Below, one piece after another: positions 43,929 through 52,320 of a DNA stretch of 64,000 bases. Both the position numbers and the translations under genes were made by a program. The DNA comes from an uncultured Clostridia bacterium. Lineage in GTDB: Bacteria > Bacillota > Clostridia > TANB77 > CAG-508. Under the pieces are notes generated by a model. That model ran no database searches and was not told the DNA's origin. It saw nothing but the letters and a program-made list of their open reading frames with translations. The stretch lies in assembly GCA_934130355.1 (NCBI GenBank), contig CAKOXV010000006.1, forward strand, positions 24,627-88,626, in the 5' to 3' direction. How positions within the stretch are numbered: position 1 is the stretch's first letter; each line of letters begins with the position of its first letter.

Positions 43929-43936
43929 TCTCTATG

Positions 43937-43972
43937 TCCCCCCTCAGAAAATTCTGAGGGGGATTTCTTTTT
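43937..43972 (+). terminator. Terminator of the hfq-like gene
   Basis: CCCCCTCAGAA pairs with TTCTGAGGGGG around two bases, followed by ATTTCTTTTT. A strong, GC-rich intrinsic terminator 9 nt after the stop codon. Confidence 0.9.
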
Positions 43973-44066
43973 AGCAAGAAGAACAAAGCGACGTAGTCGC
44001 CCTTTGTTCTTGCCCGATTTGAGTTTTCGACTATAAGGAGAAAATCTCAAAGGGCTAGCGATTGTA
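43973..44066. other. Structured intergenic segment, possible small RNA
   Basis: Between the hfq terminator and rny lie consecutive hairpins. AAGAACAAAG pairs with CTTTGTTCTT around an inner CGAC-GTA-GTCG; then GCCC pairs with GGGC enclosing TTTGAG...CTCAAA and TTTTC...GAAAA. The stretch is GC-richer than the background and has no credible ORF. It could be a small RNA, a rearranged repeat, or leftover of an insertion that brought the hfq cassette. Confidence 0.35.
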
Positions 44067-44070
44067 GCTT

Positions 44071-44110
44071 TTATATACTAGGAAGTCCAGAGGACTTTCC
44101 TAGTATATAA
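44071..44110. repeat. 40-bp hairpin repeat, copy A
   Basis: TTATATACTAGGAAGTCC and GGACTTTCCTAGTATATAA pair with a single bulged T. The core AGGAAGT...ACTTTCCT, including the bulge, recurs at 63578. Confidence 0.7.
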
Positions 44111-44138
44111 AAAGAGACAAGCAAATGCTTGTCTCTTT
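44111..44138 (-). terminator. Terminator of rny
   Basis: AAAGAGACAAGCA pairs perfectly with TGCTTGTCTCTTT around AA, directly at the rny stop codon. Confidence 0.85.
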
Positions 44139-44139
44139 A

Positions 44140-45681
44140 TTATTTTGCATAATCAACAACTCTTGTTTCTCTTATTATATTAACTTTAATTTGTCCTGGA
44201 TAATCCATTTCATCTTCAATTCTCTTAGATACATCTCTTGCAAGTAATGTCATTTGATCATCTGTAATTTTTTCAGGTTTTACTATTATTCTAACTTCAC
44301 GACCTGCTTGTATTGCAAATGATTTTTCTACTCCATCAAATGAGTCTGCAATTGCCTCTAAGTTTTCTAATCTTTTTATGTATGCTTCTAATGTTTCTCT
44401 TCTAGCACCTGGTCTTGATGCAGATATTGCATCTGCTGCTTGTACTAAAACAGCTTCTAATGTTTGTGGTTCTACATCACCATGATGTGCTTCAACCGCA
44501 TTTATTACAAGTGGATTTTCTTTAAACTTTTTAAGTATGTCTACTCCTATTTCAACATGCGTTCCTTCCATGTCATGGTCTAATGCTTTTCCAATATCAT
44601 GTAATAATCCTGCTCTACGTGCTAATTTTTCATCTAATCCTAGCTCTTCTGCCATGATTCTTGCTAAATTTGAAACTTCTATAGAATGGTTTAATACATT
44701 TTGTCCATAACTTGTTCTGTATTTTAGTTTTCCTAATAATTTTATAAGTTCTGGATTTAGTCCAATTACTCCTGTTTCAAGTGCTGCTCTTTCTCCTTCA
44801 GATTTAATAGTTTCTAGTAATTCTTCTTTTGCTTTTTCTACCATTTCTTCTATTTTTGCTGGATGAATTCTTCCATCATCAATTAATTTTTCAAGTGCAA
44901 TTCTTGCAACTTCTCTTCTTAATGGGTCAAATCCTGATAAGATTACAGCTTCTGGAGTATCATCTATTATTAAATCAATTCCAGTTAGTGTCTCTAATGC
45001 TTTTATGTTTCTTCCTTCTCTACCTATTATTCTTCCTTTAATATCATCTGATGGAAGTGGCACTATTGAAACTGTAGTTTCTGCTGAATGGTCTGCTGCA
45101 CATTTTTGTATAGCATAACTTATTGTTTCTCTTGCATTTTTTGCAGCTTCTTCTTTTGCTTTTTGGTCTAATTCTCTAATTAATGCTGCTTTTTCTGCTG
45201 ATATGTCTTGCTCTACTTTTTGTAACAATTGTACTTTTGCTTCTTCTTGACTTAGATTTGCAATTTTTTGAAGAACTGCCATTTGCTCCGCTTTTATTCC
45301 TTCTACTTCATCTTCTTTTTCTTGTAAAAGTTGTTCTTCATGTTCTAATTGTCTTTCCTTTTTTTCAAAATTATCTGCTCTTTTTTCTAAGTTTTCTTCT
45401 TTTTGGATAATTCTGCTTTCTTGTTTTTGAATTTCGCCTCTTCTTTCTTTAATCTCTTTGTCTAATTCATTTCTAGCACTCATAATTTCTTCTTTGGCTT
45501 TGAAAATTTCTTCCTTTTTTAAATTTTCTGCGTCTATTTTTGCTAGTTCTACTAATCTTTTAGCTTCTTGTTCTGCACCTTCAATTTTAGATTCAGCAAT
45601 TTTTTTTCTAATTATCATACCAAGTACGATTCCTATTGCTAATGAGATTAAGACAGCGGCGATTGTGATTATAGTTTCCAT
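44140..45681 (-). CDS. rny: Ribonuclease Y
   Basis: A 513-residue membrane-anchored endoribonuclease that starts mRNA decay. One N-terminal helix (IITIAAVLISLAIGIVLGMII) leads into a long coiled coil (about 30-200), a KH domain with IKGRIIGREGRNIKALETLTGIDLIIDDTPEAVILSGF, and an HD phosphohydrolase domain with RRAGLLHDIGKALDHDMEGTH and AVEAHHGDVEP. The C-terminal YPGQIKVNIIRETRVVDYAK is standard. The ATG at 45681 is chosen over one 6 nt upstream because AGAGGTG sits 7 nt before it. Confidence 0.97.
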   Translation of the reverse strand: METIITIAAVLISLAIGIVLGMIIRKKIAESKIEGAEQEAKRLVELAKIDAENLKKEEIFKAKEEIMSARNELDKEIKERRGEIQKQESRIIQKEENLEKRADNFEKKERQLEHEEQLLQEKEDEVEGIKAEQMAVLQKIANLSQEEAKVQLLQKVEQDISAEKAALIRELDQKAKEEAAKNARETISYAIQKCAADHSAETTVSIVPLPSDDIKGRIIGREGRNIKALETLTGIDLIIDDTPEAVILSGFDPLRREVARIALEKLIDDGRIHPAKIEEMVEKAKEELLETIKSEGERAALETGVIGLNPELIKLLGKLKYRTSYGQNVLNHSIEVSNLARIMAEELGLDEKLARRAGLLHDIGKALDHDMEGTHVEIGVDILKKFKENPLVINAVEAHHGDVEPQTLEAVLVQAADAISASRPGARRETLEAYIKRLENLEAIADSFDGVEKSFAIQAGREVRIIVKPEKITDDQMTLLARDVSKRIEDEMDYPGQIKVNIIRETRVVDYAK

Positions 45682-45799
45682 AATCATGCACCTCTTTCTT
45701 ATTTATTTTTCAATGTTCGAATAAATATATCTTTTTTTATTTTTATTTTTATATATATTTTTTCAACCTATTATATTTTATAATTATTATTGTAAACTG

Positions 45800-46465
45800 T
45801 CAAGTAGTTTTGCTTATATTTTTACTCTTTAACATTTTATTATCAAATTCATTTAGCATTTTAGCACATCTAATTAACTCATTTGAAGCTTTTGAACTTA
45901 TATCTTGTTCTGACTTGTATTTTACTTTATGTTCAAAGCTAGCCCAAAAATCCATTGCAAGTGTTCTTATTTGTACTTCACACTTTACATAAACAATTTC
46001 TTGTGATAGTCTTACTGGTACTTCAACTATTAAGTGATAACTAGAATATCCACTTTTTTTAGGTTTTGTAACATAATCTTTTTCATTTAATATATGAACA
46101 TCAGGTATTTGTTTTATTAAATCTTTTATAAAAAATATGTCATCTTTTAATGTACATATTACTCTCATTCCTGCTATATCATTTATTTTTCTAATTAAAT
46201 TTATATATGTTTTTTCATAATTTTTCTTTTCCATTTTCTTTATTATGCTTTTAGGTTCTTTAATCCTTGTATCTATATGATCAATTAAGTCATAATTATA
46301 CATTATTTTGAATTCATCTTTTATAATATTCATTTGTGTATTTAATTGAATTAATGCTGATTTATAAAAAAACATGAGTTTATCAAATAATTCCTCTTTT
46401 ACATCTAATGTTTGTTCTTTATTTGTCAAGAAATTTTCTACTATTGTTAAAGAATTTTCTTCCAT
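45800..46465 (-). CDS. Small alarmone synthetase (RelA/SpoT domain, RelQ type)
   Basis: A 221-residue protein with only the (p)ppGpp synthetase domain. Landmarks are RIKEPKSIIKKMEKK (about 65-80), INDIAGMRVICTLKDDIFFIKDLI, KKSGYSSYHLIVEVPV and CEVQIRTLAMDFWASFEHKVKYK, the RelA_SpoT signatures that bind ATP and GDP/GTP. No HD hydrolase, TGS or ACT domains follow, as in RelQ/SasB. A C-terminal helix (SNELIRCAKMLNEFDNKML) may mediate tetramer formation. It is transcribed alone, leftward from the gap holding hairpin element copy 5. Confidence 0.9.
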   Translation of the reverse strand: MEENSLTIVENFLTNKEQTLDVKEELFDKLMFFYKSALIQLNTQMNIIKDEFKIMYNYDLIDHIDTRIKEPKSIIKKMEKKNYEKTYINLIRKINDIAGMRVICTLKDDIFFIKDLIKQIPDVHILNEKDYVTKPKKSGYSSYHLIVEVPVRLSQEIVYVKCEVQIRTLAMDFWASFEHKVKYKSEQDISSKASNELIRCAKMLNEFDNKMLKSKNISKTT

Positions 46466-46557
46466 ATCAAATTTCCTTTCTATTTTTTCTTCATTTTATA
46501 TATACTTTGTTACCAAAATATTCTTTTTTTATGTTTTTTGTGTGAACATTACCAATT

Positions 46558-46931
46558 AATCCTGTAAATACAACACCGCACAAATGCTATGATAGACTCC
46601 TTGGGTCTGCATATATATATTAAAATAATGAAAAATTTTGTGCATCTAAACTTGAGTATAGAAAATCTTAAGTACCAAAAGAGGGATGTTCACGTCAAAA
46701 ATGAATATATTACTATTCCATGGCAAAAACATAGCTAGGGTCTTCGTCGGGGGTCTTTGCCTTATTCCATAGTAATATATTCATTTTGGGACTAAGTGAA
46801 AGAGGCTCGGGTTGTACTTTTAGATTTTATGCGAAAGTTTAGCTTGTCCAAAATTTGAAATGTTTTTAATATATATGTGCAGACCCAAGGAGGCTATTAT
46901 AGCGTTTGTGCAGTGTTGTATTCACAGGATT
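46558..46931. repeat. Long hairpin element, copy 5
   Basis: A 374-bp hairpin in the divergent gap between the alarmone synthetase and deoD genes. Its outer arms are the longest, about 68 nt, from AATCCTGTAAATACAACACC on the left to GTGTTGTATTCACAGGATT on the right with about six differences. Inside are TGTGCATCTAAACTTGAG, GAGGGATGTTCACG, the inner stem ATGAATATATTACTAT with its complement, the apex CATAGCTAGGGTCTTCGTCG, GTGAAAGAGGCTCGGG and GCGAAAGTTTAGCTTGTCC. Orientation equals copy 4. Arm differences split evenly between those that keep G-U pairs on one strand or the other. Confidence 0.85.
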
Positions 46932-46971
46932 ATTAACAAGTAATAAATAAAGAAAATAAGTATAAAATAAA

Positions 46972-47000
46972 TTGAATTTTGAATATTAATTTGATATAAT
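46972..47000 (+). promoter_or_regulatory. Promoter of deoD
   Basis: TTGAAT, 17 nt, TATAAT on the plus strand, about 30 nt before the ATG, which has AAGGAGG. Confidence 0.75.
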
Positions 47001-47030
47001 CAAATTATATTTTATTAAGGAGGTATTTTT

Positions 47031-47753
47031 ATGTCTACACCACATAATGAAGCAAATTTAGGAGAAATTGCAAAAACAGTCATTATGCCCGGAGATCCAC
47101 TTCGTGCAAAATATATTGCTGAAAACTTTTTAGAAGATTATAAATTAGTTAATTCTGTCAGAGGAATGTATGCTTACACAGGTACTTACAAAGGAAAAAC
47201 AATTACTATAATGGCATCTGGAATGGGAATGCCTAGTATGGGAATTTATTCTTATGAACTATACAAATTTTACAATGTTGAAAATATTATTCGTATTGGA
47301 TCTTGTGGTTCTTACAAGCCTGAACTAAAATTATTTGATATTGTGCTTTCTGAAAATGTCTTTTCTGAAAGTAATTTTGCCTTAACATTAAATAATGAAA
47401 ATTGTCACACAGTAGAATCTAGTTCTTTATTAAATAATATAATTGTAAATACGGCAAAATCAACAAATACTAATATTTTTGTTGGAAACACAGTTTGTAC
47501 TGATTGTTTTGATGTTTACATGAGTGATGTTGAACAATTTTTAAACAGAGTTCCTGAAGGATTTAATCCTGCAGCAGCTGAAATGGAAGCTTTTGCATTA
47601 TTCTATGTTGCTAAATTTCTAAACAAAAAAGCTGCATGTTTAATGAGCGTTGTAGATTCTAAATTCATTAAAGAAATTGCCACTCCTGAAGAACGTCAAA
47701 CTGGTTTAAATAATATGATTAAATTAGCTCTTGATAGTAGCTTGAATATATAA
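47031..47753 (+). CDS. deoD: Purine nucleoside phosphorylase, DeoD type
   Basis: A 240-residue hexameric-type purine nucleoside phosphorylase that splits (deoxy)nucleosides with phosphate for purine salvage. Visible motifs are MSTPHNEANLGEIAKTVIMPGDPLRAKYIAENFL (active-site histidine and phosphate-binding GDPxR), GMPSMGIYSYELY, RIGSCGSY, and AAEMEAFALFYVA with the conserved M-E pair contacting ribose. It is one of few plus-strand genes, with its own promoter, and shares a terminator with the convergent argS. Confidence 0.96.
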   Translation: MSTPHNEANLGEIAKTVIMPGDPLRAKYIAENFLEDYKLVNSVRGMYAYTGTYKGKTITIMASGMGMPSMGIYSYELYKFYNVENIIRIGSCGSYKPELKLFDIVLSENVFSESNFALTLNNENCHTVESSSLLNNIIVNTAKSTNTNIFVGNTVCTDCFDVYMSDVEQFLNRVPEGFNPAAAEMEAFALFYVAKFLNKKAACLMSVVDSKFIKEIATPEERQTGLNNMIKLALDSSLNI

Positions 47754-47756
47754 AAA

Positions 47757-47787
47757 AAGAAGGTGTACTTTTGAAGTACATCTTCTT
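47757..47787. terminator. Bidirectional terminator between deoD and argS
   Basis: AAGAAGGTGTACTT pairs with AAGTACATCTTCTT around TTG (one G-T pair), flanked by A and T runs. Confidence 0.8.
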
Positions 47788-47790
47788 CTT

Positions 47791-49497
47791 TTACATTTTG
47801 TCTGGCATATCTATTCCAAGTAATTTTGCACCTATTTTTAAGACTTTGCCAGTAGCATAAGTTAAATAAATACGTGCATTTTGAATGTCTTTATCATCAA
47901 CAATAATTTTATTTTCATTGTAAAAATTACTATATGCTTTTGCAATATCTATTAAATATCTTGATAATATTGAAGGTTCATTTTGGTTTGTAACTTGAAT
48001 CAAAACATTTTCGAAATTGTAAATTAATTTTAAAACTCTCCAAGCAGAATCATCTAATAGTAAATCAGGTTTTACATCTTTTATTTCAGGTATATATCCT
48101 GCTTTTTCAATTACACTTTTGGTTCGTACATATGTGTATTGTATATATGGTCCTGTTTCTCCTTGGAAGTTTAAAATTGTATCCCAATCAAATATTTCAT
48201 CTTTAACTCTAGATTGAGCTAAATCATTAAATATAACTGCTCCAATTCCAACTTTTTTTGCTATATTATCTTTGTCATCTAAGCTTTGATTTTTTTCTTC
48301 TATAATTTTTTTAGCTCTTGAAATAGCTTCATTTAGTAGATCTTCTAATTTAATCATGTTTCCTTCACGAGTTGACATTTTTCCTGTTTTTAATAAAACC
48401 ATTCCAAATGCAACATGTTCTAAACCATTTGTATATTTTTCATCTAATCCTAAAAGTTTAGCTGTTTCAAATACTTGTTTAAAGTGTAGTACTTGCTCAT
48501 ATGAAGTAACATATAAAGCTTTCTCAAAATCATAAGTACGTGCTCTATACATAATTGCTGCTAAATCTCTAGTTGCATATGTTGATGAACCATTTGATTT
48601 TTCTATAATACATGGAGCCATTCCTTTATCTTCTAAGTCTATTATTCTAGCTCCTTGTGATTTTATTAATTTTCCGCTCTTTTCTAACAATTGGATTATC
48701 TCACCCATTTTATCAGAATAAAATGCTTCTCCATTCCAAGAATCAAACTTACTTCCTAATAAATCATATACTTTTTGGAATTCTTTTAAACTTAAATCTT
48801 TGAATTTAGTCCAAAGCTCTACATAGTATGGGTCTCCATCTTCTAATTTTTTGAAATTGTTTCTACATTCTTCTAATATATTTTCATCCTCTTTACAAGC
48901 TTGATTAATTCTAATATAAATTTTAGTCAATTCATCTATTGGTGACTCATCTATTTTATATTCAGACCCCCATCTTTTATATCCTTCAATCAATTTTCCA
49001 AATTGAGTTCCATAATCTCCTAAATGATTTATTCCTGTTACATTATACCCTAAGTATTTATATATATTGTATAAAGCTCCTCCAATTACTGTTGAACGTA
49101 AATGGCCAATATGAAATGGTTTTGCAATATTTGGTGCAGAATAATCTATAACTATGTTTTTTCCTTTTCCAAGTTCTGATTTTCCATATTCTTCACTATT
49201 AGAAATTCCTTCAAGTACTTGCATACCAAGTGTTTCTTTATTTACGAAAAAGTTTATATAACCACCTATTACTTCAATTTTTGTTATTACATTCTCATCA
49301 ATGATTAACTTACTTTTGATTTCTTCTGCTATAAGCTGTGGAGCCTTTTTTAATGTTTTTGCTAATCTAAAACAAGGAAATGAATAATCTCCATTTTCTG
49401 TTCCTTTTGGTTCTTCTATACTTTTTTCCACTTCAGTTTCATTTATTTCTAAAGCTACTGATATTCTTTTTGCTATATATTCTTTAAAATCTATCAT
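47791..49497 (-). CDS. argS: Arginyl-tRNA synthetase
   Basis: A 568-residue class I aminoacyl-tRNA synthetase. The N-terminal Add-1 domain (about 1-110) is followed by the catalytic site with IDYSAPNIAKPFHIGHLRSTVIGGAL (HIGH motif), YVTSYEQVLHFKQVFETAKLLG and MSTREGNMIKLEDLL (the KMSKS equivalent, KMSTREG). The C-terminal anticodon-binding helical domain ends AKLLGIDMPDKM. Length and order are normal. No T-box leader was seen; a hairpin 30 nt upstream belongs to the preceding PBP gene. Confidence 0.97.
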   Translation of the reverse strand: MIDFKEYIAKRISVALEINETEVEKSIEEPKGTENGDYSFPCFRLAKTLKKAPQLIAEEIKSKLIIDENVITKIEVIGGYINFFVNKETLGMQVLEGISNSEEYGKSELGKGKNIVIDYSAPNIAKPFHIGHLRSTVIGGALYNIYKYLGYNVTGINHLGDYGTQFGKLIEGYKRWGSEYKIDESPIDELTKIYIRINQACKEDENILEECRNNFKKLEDGDPYYVELWTKFKDLSLKEFQKVYDLLGSKFDSWNGEAFYSDKMGEIIQLLEKSGKLIKSQGARIIDLEDKGMAPCIIEKSNGSSTYATRDLAAIMYRARTYDFEKALYVTSYEQVLHFKQVFETAKLLGLDEKYTNGLEHVAFGMVLLKTGKMSTREGNMIKLEDLLNEAISRAKKIIEEKNQSLDDKDNIAKKVGIGAVIFNDLAQSRVKDEIFDWDTILNFQGETGPYIQYTYVRTKSVIEKAGYIPEIKDVKPDLLLDDSAWRVLKLIYNFENVLIQVTNQNEPSILSRYLIDIAKAYSNFYNENKIIVDDKDIQNARIYLTYATGKVLKIGAKLLGIDMPDKM

Positions 49498-49525
49498 ATT
49501 AATCTCTTTCCTAAAATTAGTTTAG

Positions 49526-49549
49526 AGGAGAATTGTACCCAATTCTCCT
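49526..49549 (-). terminator. Probable terminator of the PBP1A gene
   Basis: AGGAGAATTG pairs perfectly with CAATTCTCCT around a 4-nt loop. The T tract after it is weak, so some read-through into argS is possible. Confidence 0.5.
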
Positions 49550-49568
49550 TCTAATTTGTTTTATGTGT

Positions 49569-52220
49569 TTATGTGTTAGTTGTATTATTATTTGTTGTGT
49601 TATTTCCTGTATTGTTTTGGTTATCATTTGAACCTGTTGAAGTATTCTCGTTTCCTCCACTTGGTTTATTTGTAGTTGTATTTCCACTACTTGGCTTATC
49701 TGTTGTTGTATTTCCGCCATTTGGCTTATCTGTTGTTGTATTATTTCCATCATTTGGTTTGTCTGTAGTTGTATTTCCGCTATTTGGCTTATCTGTTGTT
49801 GTATTTTCATTATTTGGCTTCTCTACTGGTTTTACAACTTCTACTTTTTTATGTATTGTACAATATTCTGTAGGTGCTGATGTATTAAGATTTTTAATAT
49901 ATGGTGTGTTCCATAGTCCTGATCTTTCTTTTTCAGGTATATATTTAGGACTTTGAAGTTCTTTCTTATCTTCAGGACAAAATTCATTCGCTAATTTTCC
50001 TGACTCTGTACATATTGTATATTGACTTGTATGTGCATCACATGTACCAGGTAATTTTCCTTTTACAAAAACTTCTGTATATGTATTTGTACATTTATCT
50101 GCTGCAAGTAATCCACTAGTTCCACAAACTCTTGCACGAACTATATTTTCTGGTTCTTTAAAAGTTGATCCCTCTAAGTCCTTATGGAATTCTTTCATTA
50201 TTGTTGAGAAGATTAATCCTGAACTTCTACTACTTGCTGTTCTTACTCTTTCTGGTGTATCATATCCATACCAAACAGCAGTTGCATAATAATTTGTGAA
50301 TCCACATAACCATCTGTCCTTAGTTCCATTAGTTGTTCCTGTTTTTGCTGCTACATCCATTCCTTTTATATTACAATATGTTGCTGTTCCACCTGAATCT
50401 TTTACTACTGAAGTTAATAAGTTTTTAACTATATATGCAGTTTGAGGTGAACAAACTGTTTCTGTCTTTTGTTGTGGCTCTAATACAACTTTTCCAGAAG
50501 AATCTTCTACTTTTGAATAAAATGTTGGTTGTATATATACTCCATCATTTGCAATCATAGCATATGCTGCTGCCATTTCTAGTGGACTTACTCCTTTATA
50601 TAATCCTCCAATTGCTAATGGTAATGTTGAATCACCTTCATCATCAAGTGTTGAAAATCCCATTTTTCTTAAATATTCTAAAGATTTTTGAGTTCCAAGT
50701 TCTGCCATGACTTTAATAAATGGTATATTTTGTGATGTTGTTAATGCTCTTCTAATTGACCTATATGGGTCACTTTCTTTGGCATAATCATTATAGTTTT
50801 GAGGATCATAATCTTTTCCAAACACTGTGTATAAATCTGCATATAGTGTTGATGGTGTAATTATTCCTTCTTCTATTCCTGGTAATACATCTGCTAATGG
50901 TTTAAATGATGAACCAGTTTGTCTTAATGATAGTGCTCTATTTAATCCTCTTGATGTAGTTTTTTCTCCAAGTTGTCCAACACATCCAACAACATATCCT
51001 GTTGAAGGTTCTATTACAGCTATACCTGTTTGCGTTGTTTTTGGTGTTCCATCTTCATTATAATTTTCTTTTGATTTTTCTATATATTTTTCTTTTTTTA
51101 CTTCTTCTTCAATTATTTCTTGCATTGAAGATACTTGTGTTGAGTATATTTTTAATCCACCACTATACAAATATGTTGTTGCTGCATCTTTTGATATTTG
51201 TTTTTCTTCCATTATTTGATTTATTAATTGTGTAATTAATGCATCAGTATGTGCTGAATATATATTTCCTCTAACACCATTTTCAAACTTAAATCCTTCT
51301 TCTACTTCTGATATTGCTATATCATATTCTTCTTGATTTATATACCCAAGTTTTTTCATTTGTGATAGTACTGTTTTAGTTCTTTTAGCAATCTTTTCTG
51401 TATTATCATTTCCTGTATATGGGTTATATCTATTTGGTGAATGATTTATTCCAGCTATAAATGCACATTGTGCTATACTTAGCTCACTGGCTGCTCTATT
51501 AAAGTAATATTCTGATGCAATTTCTACACCTCTATTGTCTTGATTTCCACCAACAAATATTAGATTTAAATATAATTCAAGTATTTGATCTTTTGATAAT
51601 ACATCTTCAATTTGATATGCTCTATACCATTCTTTTAATTTTCTTGTAATTCCTTCTAATCCTGTACTGTCTTTCTCTTGAGTTATATTTTTTACTAATT
51701 GTTGTGTTATCGTACTTCCTCCACCAGCTGTTGATTTTCCTTTATGAGTAACAAATGATAATATTGCTGCTCCAGTTCTTTTTATATCTACTCCATGATG
51801 TGTTTCAAATCTTTCGTCTTCTATTGCAATATATGCTTTTGGTAAATATGGTGACATTTCTTGTAATGTTATTATTTTTCTATTTTCATCTCCACTTAGT
51901 TCTGCTATAACAGTTCCTTCTGAATCTAATATAACTGAATTTTCTGCTAAAACTAAATCTTTTAAATTAATATTTAGGTCATCACCCCATAATCCAAACA
52001 CAAGTCCTGCAATTACTCCAGCCCCTACAACAACTACTAATAGTAATGTAATAAAAATTATTTTTAAGGCTAATGCTATTTTAGGATGTTTATACTTAAA
52101 TTTCATTTTTACATCTTTTTTTCTAACTAGTGTATTTGTATTATTGTTTTTTTGAGATTTTTTTAATTTTTTTTCTCTCTTCTCTTTCTTTTCTTTATTT
52201 CTTCTTTTCTTATTCCCCAT
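49569..52220 (-). CDS. Class A penicillin-binding protein (PBP1A type)
   Basis: An 883-residue bifunctional murein synthase. A very basic cytoplasmic N-terminus (KKRRNKEKKEKREKKLKKSQ) precedes a membrane helix (about 55-80), a GT51 domain with AIEDERFETHHGVDI, GGGSTITQQLVKN and LNLIFVGGNQDNRGVEIA, and a transpeptidase with TGSSFKP (SxxK), a TSQN motif and AAKTGTTNGTKDRW. A cysteine-containing segment (about 735-810) follows. The last 85 residues are a low-complexity tail of N, T, K, P and G built from repeats like NTTTDKPNSG. It is transcribed just upstream of argS. Confidence 0.93.
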   Translation of the reverse strand: MGNKKRRNKEKKEKREKKLKKSQKNNNTNTLVRKKDVKMKFKYKHPKIALALKIIFITLLLVVVVGAGVIAGLVFGLWGDDLNINLKDLVLAENSVILDSEGTVIAELSGDENRKIITLQEMSPYLPKAYIAIEDERFETHHGVDIKRTGAAILSFVTHKGKSTAGGGSTITQQLVKNITQEKDSTGLEGITRKLKEWYRAYQIEDVLSKDQILELYLNLIFVGGNQDNRGVEIASEYYFNRAASELSIAQCAFIAGINHSPNRYNPYTGNDNTEKIAKRTKTVLSQMKKLGYINQEEYDIAISEVEEGFKFENGVRGNIYSAHTDALITQLINQIMEEKQISKDAATTYLYSGGLKIYSTQVSSMQEIIEEEVKKEKYIEKSKENYNEDGTPKTTQTGIAVIEPSTGYVVGCVGQLGEKTTSRGLNRALSLRQTGSSFKPLADVLPGIEEGIITPSTLYADLYTVFGKDYDPQNYNDYAKESDPYRSIRRALTTSQNIPFIKVMAELGTQKSLEYLRKMGFSTLDDEGDSTLPLAIGGLYKGVSPLEMAAAYAMIANDGVYIQPTFYSKVEDSSGKVVLEPQQKTETVCSPQTAYIVKNLLTSVVKDSGGTATYCNIKGMDVAAKTGTTNGTKDRWLCGFTNYYATAVWYGYDTPERVRTASSRSSGLIFSTIMKEFHKDLEGSTFKEPENIVRARVCGTSGLLAADKCTNTYTEVFVKGKLPGTCDAHTSQYTICTESGKLANEFCPEDKKELQSPKYIPEKERSGLWNTPYIKNLNTSAPTEYCTIHKKVEVVKPVEKPNNENTTTDKPNSGNTTTDKPNDGNNTTTDKPNGGNTTTDKPSSGNTTTNKPSGGNENTSTGSNDNQNNTGNNTTNNNTTNT

Positions 52221-52320
52221 CTTCTTTCCTCCCTTTTTACTATGGATAAAATGGATAATTACTAGTATTTTCTAAACTTCTACACCATTATAATACATTT
52301 TATAAAAAAAGAAAAGCATT

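Noticed and set aside
43715..44050. A 111-codon minus-strand ORF antisense to hfq
   Set aside because: The hfq frame has a promoter, ribosome site, Sm-fold motifs and terminator; the antisense frame crosses the terminator hairpin and encodes no recognisable domain.
6385..46931. Insertion sequences or group II introns as an explanation of the long hairpin elements
   Set aside because: No transposase or reverse transcriptase frame, no consistent target duplication and no intron domain V motif were seen; outer arms differ between copies, unlike IS ends.
49498..49568. Possible T-box leader before argS
   Set aside because: Only a simple 10-bp hairpin is present, without a specifier loop or a T-box consensus; it fits a terminator of the preceding gene.
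49517..49810. A 97-codon Q/I-rich repetitive frame
   Set aside because: It is the out-of-frame reading of the NTTTDKP repeats of the PBP1A tail.
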